Part shown: one piece after another, positions 1 to 5,430 of the stretch
Layout of the letters: the number at the start of each line of letters is the position of its first letter
How positions within the stretch are numbered: the first letter of the stretch is position 1
Assembly (NCBI GenBank): GCA_015231665.1
Contig: JADGBD010000145.1
Location: forward strand, 1 to 5,559
Origin: Gammaproteobacteria bacterium
Lineage (GTDB): Bacteria > Pseudomonadota > Gammaproteobacteria > Chromatiales > Chromatiaceae
Direction: 5' to 3'
Length of the DNA stretch: 5,559 nt
The notes under the pieces: model-generated
Database searches by the model: none
The model's input: the letters and a program-made list of their open reading frames with translations, nothing else
What the model was told of the DNA's origin: nothing
Translations under genes and position numbers: made by a program

Positions 1-2
1 TG

Positions 3-579
3 CTGGTCGCGCTGCTGGCCGGTTATATTCTCTGGTCAAACCGGCAACTGAAGCGTATTCGGGATGAGCTGTCTCTAGGCGAGGCCCGCTACCGCATGCT
101 GACCGAACAACCGTTCCCTGCTTGCCTACCACCTGGACCAGATGTTAGCTGAGGCCAAGCGTGACGCCCGTCACTTCGCCTTGGGCTACCTCGACCTGGA
201 TCATTTCAAGCCGGTCAACGACAATTACGGCCACTCCGTGGGCGACAAGTTGCTGCAGCAGGCGGCCCGGCGCATGCAGGCGAGCCTGCGTGAATCGGAT
301 ATAGTCGCGCGCATAGGCGGCGACGAGTTCAGGTTCCTGCTGCGCGGCATCGCCCATGCTGACGATGCCCTGCAGACCGCCCACAAGGTCTGTCAGGCTT
401 TGGCAGAACCCTTCAGGGTGGATGGGCAACTGCTGTCGATATCCAGCAGCATCGGCATCGCCCTGTTCCCCGAGCACGGCAGCGATGAAATCACCCTGTC
501 CCGTAATGCCGACGACGCCCTCTATGCGGTCAAGCGGGCGGGCCGCAATGACGTACGCCTTTACAGTTCCGAACCGTAA
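3..579 (+). pseudogene. Disrupted membrane-anchored diguanylate cyclase (GGDEF), 5' end outside window
   Basis: The first frame (3-152) reads a hydrophobic helix (LVALLAGYILW) followed by a charged linker ending in ARYRMLTE. This is how many pseudomonad sensor cyclases enter their PAS domain, but here the frame runs into a TGA at 150-152. From about 103 another frame opens with PNNRSLLAYHLDQM, the usual start of a GGDEF domain, and runs to the TAA at 577-579. It has LDLDHFKPVND (metal and substrate region), the inhibitory-site RESD, GGDEF at 316-330, and the C-terminal DDALYAVKRAGRND. All catalytic signatures are present, but the expected PAS domain and the DxLTGL lead-in are missing, and the two halves are out of frame. 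An internal deletion near 95-108 is the simplest explanation. The ATG at 142 has no visible ribosome binding site and would give a 145-residue domain lacking its first helix, so activity is doubtful. A sequencing or assembly error cannot be excluded. Confidence 0.75.
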
Positions 580-584
580 AACAA

Positions 585-610
585 AAGGACTGAAGCTCTC
601 GCCTGTCCTT
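585..610 (-). terminator. Possible weak terminator for the LysR gene
   Basis: AAGGAC (585-590) and GTCCTT (605-610) can form a 6-bp stem around a 14-nt loop. Read on the minus strand the hairpin is followed by a T-rich run (TTTTGTTTT), as expected for an intrinsic terminator of the leftward LysR transcript, about 130 nt past its stop. The stem is short and the loop long, so this is tentative. The plus-strand side has no T run directly after the stem. Confidence 0.3.
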
Positions 611-631
611 GATCGGAGCTGCAATCTTTTA

Positions 632-653
632 CACGGCACAAACACGGCACAAA
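632..653. repeat. 11-bp tandem duplication
   Basis: CACGGCACAAA occurs twice in perfect tandem (632-642 and 643-653). The second unit runs directly into the dispersed repeat starting at 651. It looks like a local slippage duplication at the repeat border. Confidence 0.85.
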
Positions 654-679
654 CAAAGGGACAGCCACATTGTTTTCCG
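651..679 (+). repeat. Dispersed intergenic repeat, copy 1
   Basis: This copy matches 4326-4354 at 26 of 29 positions in the same orientation. The core is AAACAAAGGGACAG, one variable base, then CACATTG, followed by a T-rich, CG-ending tail. It begins 71 nt after the stop of the damaged cyclase gene. Its tail enters a perfect 12-bp palindrome, TTTTCCGGAAAA, at 673-684 that is not kept in copy 2. The GGGACAG(T/C)CAC core resembles short intergenic motifs I recall near REP-associated transposases in gammaproteobacteria. That link is from memory and not proven here. Confidence 0.7.
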
Positions 680-740
680 GAAAAGGTTGCTCTACAAACC
701 GACGATCCTCGAGAGGCAAGTGATCGAAAAAACTTACGTC

Positions 741-1718
741 CTATCGGCCAGTTGGAGACGGAATGGGATTATCAGCCCCTTTTTTCGACATTCGGAGCAG
801 TGTCGCCTGGTCAGCCAGATCATCCCAATAGGGGATGGGACCAAACCGCTGCAGCAGATGATCGATGAATATCCGGGTCTTCTTTGGCATCAGACGCCGA
901 CTTGGGTACACCGCATTGATGGGATAGGCGGGTGGTGCATAGTCGGGCAGCAGCCGAACCAATCTGCCATTACGCAGATCCTGCCAAACATCCCACATTG
1001 GGCGCAGTGCCAGCCCTAGGTCAGCGTAGATCGCCTCACGCAGGGCATCGCAATTGTTGGTATCCAGATTCCCGCTGACCTTGACGCTCACATCCTCTCC
1101 GTTCGGGGCGGTGAAGCTCCAATGGTCCGTGCCGGCAAACAGCAGGGCATTGTGGGTGCTCAGCTCCAGCGGCGATCGCGGTGCACCGTATCTTGCCAGA
1201 TAAGACGGTGTGGCGACGACCACTCTGCGATCCCGGCCGATCGACTTGGCAACGAGGCTCGAGTCCTTCAATTCACCGATACGCACCGCAAGGTCGTAAC
1301 CCTGGTCAATGATATCCACAAGACTGTCTGTGAGATGCAGAGTGAGCCTGATGGCCGGGTAACGCTTGAGAAACTCCGGCACCAGCGGCGCGACATGCAA
1401 GCGTCCAAAGGCGGCGGGCACGGTAACCTTGAGGTTGCCCTTGGGTTCCTTGCTCCCCCGTGTCACCTGCTCCTCGCCTTCTTCCAGTTCAGCGAGGATG
1501 CGGACGCAGTAGTGGTAGTACTCCGCACCCTCATCGGTCAGGCTGAGCTGGCGCGTGGATCGGTTGAGCAGGCGCACGCCAAGCTGCTCTTCCAGACGTT
1601 GCAGCCGTTTGCTCGCTACAGCAAGCGAGATGCCGAGCTCACGTCCGGCCGCGCTGAGGCTGCCCCCCTTTACGGCACGGGTAAACACCATCAGATCAGA
1701 GATGCTCTCGACTAACAT
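741..1718 (-). CDS. LysR-type transcriptional regulator, CrgA/AaeR-like group
   Basis: This 325-residue protein has an N-terminal winged helix-turn-helix at residues 6-65, with the LysR signature around SLSAAGRELGISLAVASKRL and LLNRSTRQLSLTDEG. A linker helix leads to a periplasmic-binding-protein-like effector domain at about residues 94-292 (GNLKVTVPAAFG onward, including DLAVRIGEL). The C-terminal FGPIPYWDD resembles the CrgA-like subgroup, and about 30 further residues extend past the usual end. Such proteins bind DNA as oligomers and change transcription on binding a small molecule; the ligand cannot be read from sequence. The ATG at 1718 fits the domain start, although the Shine-Dalgarno (GAG, roughly 9 nt upstream) is weak. 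The gene is divergent from the DsrE2-like gene and ends with TAG at 741-743. Autorepression is likely because its promoter overlaps an inverted repeat. Confidence 0.93.
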   Translation of the reverse strand: MLVESISDLMVFTRAVKGGSLSAAGRELGISLAVASKRLQRLEEQLGVRLLNRSTRQLSLTDEGAEYYHYCVRILAELEEGEEQVTRGSKEPKGNLKVTVPAAFGRLHVAPLVPEFLKRYPAIRLTLHLTDSLVDIIDQGYDLAVRIGELKDSSLVAKSIGRDRRVVVATPSYLARYGAPRSPLELSTHNALLFAGTDHWSFTAPNGEDVSVKVSGNLDTNNCDALREAIYADLGLALRPMWDVWQDLRNGRLVRLLPDYAPPAYPINAVYPSRRLMPKKTRIFIDHLLQRFGPIPYWDDLADQATLLRMSKKGADNPIPSPTGR

Positions 1719-1744
1719 AAGCCCATTCTCAAAAAAATGGAGAC

Positions 1745-1773
1745 GCTATATTGATCAACCTGCGTATTATCAA
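1745..1773 (-). promoter_or_regulatory. Sigma-70-like promoter of the LysR gene
   Basis: On the minus strand, TTGATA (1773-1768, five of six matches to the -35 consensus) is followed after exactly 17 bp by TATAGC (1750-1745, four of six for -10). This places the transcript start about 20 nt upstream of the LysR ATG. Spacing and position are good, but this is only a sequence match. Confidence 0.55.
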
Positions 1774-1774
1774 T
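1750..1774. promoter_or_regulatory. Candidate LysR operator (inverted repeat)
   Basis: ATTGAT (1750-1755) and ATCAAT (1769-1774) form a perfect 6-bp inverted repeat with a 13-nt spacer. An 8-bp palindrome, TTGATCAA, is nested at 1751-1758. The element lies in the divergent gap and covers the -35 box and the edge of the -10 box of the LysR promoter. LysR regulators typically bind interrupted dyads in such gaps and repress themselves, so this is the best operator candidate. Confidence 0.5.
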
Positions 1775-1782
1775 CGTTGGAA

Positions 1783-1788
1783 GATAAT
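1783..1788 (+). promoter_or_regulatory. Possible -10 box for the DsrE2-like gene
   Basis: GATAAT matches the -10 consensus at five of six positions and would start a transcript near 1795, about 50 nt before the ATG at 1846. No good -35 box lies 16-18 bp upstream (CTGCGT at 17 bp). That would suit an activator-dependent promoter with LysR bound just upstream at the inverted repeat. Confidence 0.3.
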
Positions 1789-1845
1789 AGAAGATGCTAC
1801 TCCTTGAAACAAGCCACTTCGGCATACAGACAAGAGAGGCATCCG

Positions 1846-2460
1846 ATGACAGCAGCACAAGCAGCACTACAGCAAGACATTTCCGGGCGTGAGCAATTCA
1901 ACAGCTGGTTTCGCGAAGAGTTCGAACGCATGCAAAGGGAGCAGGAGGCGACGCACACCCCCTCCATGGCCATAGTCGCGACCAAGGGCACACTGGACTG
2001 GGCCTATCCGCCCTTCATCTTGAGTAGCACCGCAGCGGCTCTGGGTTGGAATGTCAGCATCTTCTTCAGTTTTTACGGTCTGGAGTTACTCAGGCGCGAA
2101 TTGGACCTCAAGGTTTCTCCGCTGGGCAATCCGGCCATGCCGATGAAGATGCCGATGGGGCCGGAGTGGTTCCGTAACATCAACTGGAATATCCCGAACC
2201 TGCTGACGAGCAACCTGCCGGGTTTTGAAGCGCTCACGAGAAGCCTGTTCCAAACCACGCTCGACAACCACGGTGTGGCGAGCATCAAGGAATTGCGTGA
2301 GTTGGCCATCGACGCAGAGGTCAAATTTATTGCCTGCCAGATGACGGTCGAGCTGTTTGGCTACAGTAAAGCGGACTTCATTCCGGAGATCAGCGAGTGG
2401 AGTGGCGCCGCCAGTATGCTGGCCTTGTCGCAAAAGGCCGACGTGACCTTGTTCATTTAA
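1846..2460 (+). CDS. DsrE/DsrF/DrsH-like family protein (DsrE2 type, COG2210)
   Basis: This 204-residue protein resembles the DsrE2 branch of the DsrE superfamily. Recognisable blocks are MAIVATKGTLDWAYPPFILS (41-60), a hydrophobic stretch through AAALGWNVSIFFSFYGLELL, the loop SPLGNPAMPMKMPMGPEWF, PNLLTSNLPGFEAL, and FIACQMTVELFGY with the conserved Cys164. Known DsrE proteins carry sulfur on a cysteine as persulfide and exchange it with TusA and rhodanese partners. Cys164 is the only cysteine and the presumed sulfur site. No TusA or rhodanese gene is adjacent, so the partner is unknown. The first 40 residues look like a charged amphipathic helix outside the core. The ATG at 1846 is chosen because GAGG (1836-1839) sits 6 nt upstream and the frame further up overlaps the LysR start. 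Control by the divergent LysR is inferred from the arrangement. Confidence 0.88.
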   Translation: MTAAQAALQQDISGREQFNSWFREEFERMQREQEATHTPSMAIVATKGTLDWAYPPFILSSTAAALGWNVSIFFSFYGLELLRRELDLKVSPLGNPAMPMKMPMGPEWFRNINWNIPNLLTSNLPGFEALTRSLFQTTLDNHGVASIKELRELAIDAEVKFIACQMTVELFGYSKADFIPEISEWSGAASMLALSQKADVTLFI

Positions 2461-2759
2461 ATGACTTTTCAGACCCAACCTAACGCTCATGGAGCGAGCA
2501 GCACCACCCCGGAACATGAAACATCTCTTGGCCGCTTCGGGACTTCGCACTGGGGACTCGTGAGGGGAACCATCAGGCACATCAGAACAACCAGAGTGAG
2601 GATGCGTGACAGAGTCCTTCACTTCATCGGCAACGCAATCTTCGGCGGACGGCACGGGCAATCTATCACAGCTTTCCAATCCGGCAGGCATGCAAATGGC
2701 TCCTGTCGATGAAGGCATGGGATCAGCCTGGGGCTCGGCATATCACCCACACGCCCGGG

Positions 2760-2789
2760 CCAGAAGCCAGGATTCCTACAGGCTTCTGG
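2760..2789. other. Strong stem-loop, 9-bp perfect stem
   Basis: CCAGAAGCC (2760-2768) pairs perfectly with GGCTTCTGG (2781-2789). The 12-nt loop can itself pair AGG with CCT (2769-2771 with 2775-2777), leaving an ACA bulge. Neither strand has a T run after the stem, so it is not a classical intrinsic terminator. It might be a REP-like element, an RNA-stabilising 3' structure for the DsrE2 message, or part of a small RNA. Confidence 0.7.
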
Positions 2790-2928
2790 GGTAGTTAGAG
2801 AACCGTGCTTGAGTGATCCATTCTGGTGGTTCATGGCACTATGGCGAAACTTCAATTAATATCCCACCTCTGAAGTCTGTCATCGTTTTTCTACAGCGGG
2901 CGGTTTTACCTGCCCTGCGGTCTCTGTC

Positions 2929-2934
2929 GAGGAG
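2929..2934 (+). promoter_or_regulatory. Ribosome binding site that fixes a GTG start
   Basis: GAGGAG ends 5 nt before GTG at 2940. No ATG with comparable spacing is nearby in this frame, so the GTG is taken as the start of the CBS-GGDEF gene. Confidence 0.75.
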
Positions 2935-2939
2935 CATCA

Positions 2940-4277
2940 GTGTATTTCCCAAACATCGAATCCTGCGCCACACGCAATATTGAGCGCATTGACGCCTCCG
3001 AGTCCCTGGCCAGGGCACTGCAACGCATGCTCGAATGCGATCTTCGCGACTTGGTCGTCGATGAACCCAATGGAGGCCTTGGCATCATCACCATCGCGGA
3101 CATCCTGCATGCCAGAAATCGAAATCCATCACTGGATATGGCCATCAGCAGCATCGATCTGCAGCCCCTTCCACATGTGGTCGAGGGGAGCAACGTACTC
3201 GATGTGGTAGAGCAAATCGACCGGGGCAGTGATTATCTTGCGGTGATGAACAAGCAGGGAGGACTCACCGGCATCGTTTCCACGAGCGATATTCTGGGGT
3301 GTCTCGATCCTCAGGTGATGATGGAACGCCAACAAATCGGCCATCTGTTGATCAAGAATCAACTGAAGGTTCTGCCCTTGTCGGCCTCGGTAGAAGAGGC
3401 CCTGAATATTCTGGAAAGCACGAGTGATGCCGTGGTGCTCTGGGGGAATACCTCCGAAGATAGCGGCATCCTCACCACCAAGGACGCCTTGCGCCTGATC
3501 AGCCTGGGCGTCGAGGGAAACGAGCCTGCGGCCGACCATATGTCGAAGCCGCTGATAACGGTCTCGCCGCAGATGACCATCAAGGAAGCCGTGAGCTATT
3601 TGAAGAATCGGCACTTTCACCGCCTGGTTGTCGAATCCGATGGCGTTCTGCTGGGTTTGATGACGCAGCAGGATCTGATCGGCATTGCCTACAGTCGTTG
3701 GGCGGAGTTGTTGCGAGACCATGCCGATGAGTTGCGGGAAGTGGTCTCGGTATTGGAGCGGCGCACGGCAAAGCTGGAACAACTCGCCAGCACCGATGCA
3801 CTGACAGGCGCTTACAACCGGAGTCGCTTCGAAAAGATTCTGCACGCGGAAATCGAGCGATCATCCCGCTATCCGATGGAGTCCGCGTGCATCATCCTAT
3901 TGGATGTGGACCATTTCAAGTCGGTCAATGACCGGTTTGGCCACGATGAAGGCGATGCCGTTCTCAAACAGATCGTCCAGGCAATCAATGTACGCCTGCG
4001 CAGTGTCGATACCCTGGCGCGCTGGGGCGGTGAGGAGTTCATCATTCTCCTGCCTCACACCCTGGAGCAAAACGCCATGCGCGTCGCAGACGACATTCGG
4101 CAACGGCTCGAGGAAATCGAGCACCCGCGTGGGGTGGGCCAGGTCACCGCCAGCATGGGGGTTGCAAAACTGCGATCGGGTGAGAGCGCGGAGCAGCTAT
4201 TCCGCCGAGTCGACCGCGCCCTCTACGAGGCTAAGAAATCAGGCCGTAATCAAGTGTGCGTCCAGAGTGATCCTTAA
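2940..4277 (+). CDS. Diguanylate cyclase with four CBS motifs and a C-terminal GGEEF domain
   Basis: This 445-residue protein has no signal peptide or membrane segment and should be cytosolic. Four CBS motifs are readable at about residues 5-60, 66-122, 138-190 and 198-252, forming two Bateman modules. The last is the clearest (HMSKPLITVSPQMTIKEAV through LLGLMTQQDLI). A helical linker at about 253-284 (DHADELREVVSVLERRTAKLEQL) probably forms the coiled coil that drives GGDEF dimers. The catalytic domain begins at TDALTGAYNRSRF, has LDVDHFKSVND with metal ligand Asp322, the inhibitory site RSVD (354-357), GGEEF at 363-367, and ends with ALYEAKKSGRNQV. All key residues are intact, so it should make c-di-GMP from two GTP and be product-inhibited. 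CBS modules usually bind adenine nucleotides, suggesting energy-state control; the actual ligand is unknown. It appears to be transcribed alone. Confidence 0.93.
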   Translation: MYFPNIESCATRNIERIDASESLARALQRMLECDLRDLVVDEPNGGLGIITIADILHARNRNPSLDMAISSIDLQPLPHVVEGSNVLDVVEQIDRGSDYLAVMNKQGGLTGIVSTSDILGCLDPQVMMERQQIGHLLIKNQLKVLPLSASVEEALNILESTSDAVVLWGNTSEDSGILTTKDALRLISLGVEGNEPAADHMSKPLITVSPQMTIKEAVSYLKNRHFHRLVVESDGVLLGLMTQQDLIGIAYSRWAELLRDHADELREVVSVLERRTAKLEQLASTDALTGAYNRSRFEKILHAEIERSSRYPMESACIILLDVDHFKSVNDRFGHDEGDAVLKQIVQAINVRLRSVDTLARWGGEEFIILLPHTLEQNAMRVADDIRQRLEEIEHPRGVGQVTASMGVAKLRSGESAEQLFRRVDRALYEAKKSGRNQVCVQSDP

Positions 4278-4325
4278 TCTTGGCTGAGCCACTTCAGGAC
4301 CGTGCTATCGCCTTTCATTGCCGAA

Positions 4326-4354
4326 AAACAAAGGGACAGTCACATTGCTTTGCG
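4326..4354 (+). repeat. Dispersed intergenic repeat, copy 2
   Basis: This is the second copy of the element at 651-679, in the same orientation, with 3 mismatches over 29 nt. It starts 48 nt after the CBS-GGDEF stop. A left flank TGCCG at 4319-4323 is shared with the partial copy at 5307. The remaining sequence up to the DUF3050 gene shows only an isolated TTGACT (4398-4403) without a convincing -10 box. Confidence 0.7.
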
Positions 4355-4458
4355 ATCGAACAGCAGCTTACCCGAATACTTGCAGGCCTACTTAGGGTTG
4401 ACTTCGTCGCCGCAGACGCCATCCTTGGCGGTTGAATTGTTTACTGCCAGGAACACCC

Positions 4459-5253
4459 ATGAGCGCAACCCCCCTCAACCCCAAATTCAACGCCCTGAAA
4501 CAGGCACTGGATCAACACCCGATTTACGCCGAGGTGCGCACCCTCAAGCAGTTGCGCTGCTTCATGCAGCACCATGTTTACTCGGTGTGGGATTTCATGT
4601 CCCTGGTCAAATACCTACAGCAACAGCTAGCACCCGCGCTGGTCCCCTGGCAGCCGCCACGGGACCGGGAGCTGTCACGTTTCATCAATGAACTGGTGCT
4701 GGAAGAGGAGTCGGACCAAGCCCTGCCGGATGCCGATGGCAGAACCCGCTACGCCAGCCACTTCGAGCTTTATCTGCAATCCATGGAAGAAATCGGTGCC
4801 GATACCCGCAGTGTGCGAACATTTGTCCAGCAGGTCAGGGAGCGGGGCATAGCAACTGCTTTGGATAGCGCAGACATCCCGGAGCCGGCGCGACACTTCT
4901 GCCGTACCACCTTCGACCTCATCGCCCGCGACCAGGCCCATGAGGTGGCCGCCAGCCTGGCCCTGGGCCGTGAGCACATCATTCCCGGCATGTTCCGCAG
5001 CCTGCTGCAGCGCGTTGGCGTCAGCGCCCGCCAGGCCCCCGGCTTCCACTATTATCTGGAGCGACACATCCACCTCGCCAGCGACGCCCACGGCCCCATG
5101 TCATTGCGCCTGATGCAAACCCTGTGCGATGACGATATCGTCAAGCAAGCTCAGGCCGAGGCAGTCGCCATGGCAGCGGTGCAGGCGCGCCTGGAGTTTT
5201 GGCATGGCGTCCGTCAGGCACTGCCCCAAGGCCAAAGGATACGCGCAGCATGA
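4459..5253 (+). CDS. DUF3050 family protein, heme-oxygenase-like fold
   Basis: This 264-residue protein resembles the DUF3050 family in length and conserved blocks: HPIYAEVRTLKQLRCFMQHH (20-39) continuing into VYSVWDFMSLVKYLQ, NELVLEEESD (77-86), SHFELYLQSMEEIGADT (100-116), GREHIIPGMFRSLL (170-183), and YYLERHIHLASDAHGPM (198-214). As I recall, Pfam groups this family with the heme oxygenase-like clan of all-helical proteins, which includes cofactor enzymes and non-heme diiron oxidases. The conserved acidic and His positions (for example E82-E84, H101, E162 or E172, H203, D209, H211) could be metal ligands, but no function is established. The ATG at 4459 is preferred because AGGA (4449-4452) lies 6 nt upstream; an in-frame TTG at 4432 lacks such a site. 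Its TGA overlaps the ATG of a short downstream frame. Confidence 0.88.
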   Translation: MSATPLNPKFNALKQALDQHPIYAEVRTLKQLRCFMQHHVYSVWDFMSLVKYLQQQLAPALVPWQPPRDRELSRFINELVLEEESDQALPDADGRTRYASHFELYLQSMEEIGADTRSVRTFVQQVRERGIATALDSADIPEPARHFCRTTFDLIARDQAHEVAASLALGREHIIPGMFRSLLQRVGVSARQAPGFHYYLERHIHLASDAHGPMSLRLMQTLCDDDIVKQAQAEAVAMAAVQARLEFWHGVRQALPQGQRIRAA

Positions 5254-5327
5254 GCAACGGCGACGCCCTGCTGCCACCCTCCCGCAGCCAGCCCGACAGC
5301 CACCAATGCCGAGAAACAAAGGTGTGA
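5250..5327 (+). CDS. Short 25-residue frame coupled to the DUF3050 stop, possible gene remnant
   Basis: ATGA at 5250-5253 overlaps the DUF3050 stop, the layout of translationally coupled operon genes. The frame reads MSNGDALLPPSRSQPDSHQ and ends at TGA 5325-5327. No domain is recognisable. Its last codons lie inside a partial copy of the dispersed repeat (5307-5322), so it may be the first part of a former downstream gene cut off there. It may equally be a chance frame. Confidence 0.3.
   Translation: MSNGDALLPPSRSQPDSHQCRETKV
5307..5322 (+). repeat. Partial third copy of the dispersed repeat
   Basis: TGCCGAGAAACAAAGG differs by one base from 4319-4334 and includes the left part of the repeat core (AAACAAAGG). 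After this the similarity stops: the GGACAG...CACATTG half is absent. It starts 53 nt after the DUF3050 stop, a placement like the other two copies. It is short enough that chance is possible. Confidence 0.4.
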
Positions 5328-5376
5328 GGGAAAGAATGCAGCCATCCCTTACACTATTTTAAGAGGAGCTAAACTA

Positions 5377-5430
5377 ATGACATGTGTAGTAACCGCTGAA
5401 AATATCGCACGACAGGAGATGGACACCTAG
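5377..5430 (+). CDS. 17-residue ORF with a strong ribosome binding site
   Basis: AAGAGGAG (5361-5368) is one of the strongest Shine-Dalgarno sequences in the window and sits 8 nt before ATG 5377. The frame reads MTCVVTAENIARQEMDT and stops with TAG at 5428-5430, overlapping the 3' end of the minus-strand gene by 4 nt. It could be a small peptide or the N-terminus of a gene whose remainder was lost. No family is recognised and no clear promoter is visible. Confidence 0.35.
   Translation: MTCVVTAENIARQEMDT

Larger units (their letters stand above)
2461..2939. other. 479-bp intergenic region without a convincing gene
   Basis: Short open frames exist on both strands. One 83-codon frame starts directly after the DsrE2 stop but has no ribosome binding site. 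A Ser-rich 62-codon frame starts at GTG 2606 behind GAGG. Neither has recognisable domains. Visible structure is a perfect 9-bp stem-loop at 2760-2789 and a shorter bulged hairpin (GGGC-GGT / ACC-T-GCCC) at about 2898-2915, just before the ribosome binding site of the next gene. An A/T-rich patch with TAATAT (2857-2862) could be a -10 box but has no good -35 partner. The promoter of the CBS-GGDEF gene is presumably in the right half. Confidence 0.6.

Noticed and set aside
1122..1715. 197-codon plus-strand frame
   Set aside because: Antisense shadow of the LysR gene with no domain of its own.
1555..1845. Upstream extension of the DsrE2-like reading frame
   Set aside because: Overlaps the LysR start and the promoter region; the ATG at 1846 has a proper ribosome binding site and matches the family.
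2461..2712. 83-codon plus-strand frame directly after the DsrE2 stop
   Set aside because: No ribosome binding site at usable distance, no recognisable domain, and composition unlike its neighbours.
2086..2718. 210-codon minus-strand frame
   Set aside because: Mostly antisense to the well-supported DsrE2-like gene; its Arg/His-rich translation is typical of a shadow frame.
2606..2794. 62-codon Ser-rich plus-strand frame from GTG, with GAGG just upstream
   Set aside because: The start is plausible, but there is no family resemblance and the frame ends through the strong hairpin. Not enough to call a gene.
2834..2848. TGGCAC resembling the -24 element of a sigma-54 promoter
   Set aside because: The matching -12 element (TTGC) is absent; CGAA is found at that spacing.
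4281..4291. Small palindrome TGGCTGAGCCA after the CBS-GGDEF stop as a terminator
   Set aside because: At most a 4-bp stem with a 3-nt loop and no T run.
4432..4458. TTG start for the DUF3050 gene
   Set aside because: No Shine-Dalgarno; the in-frame ATG at 4459 has AGGA 6 nt upstream.
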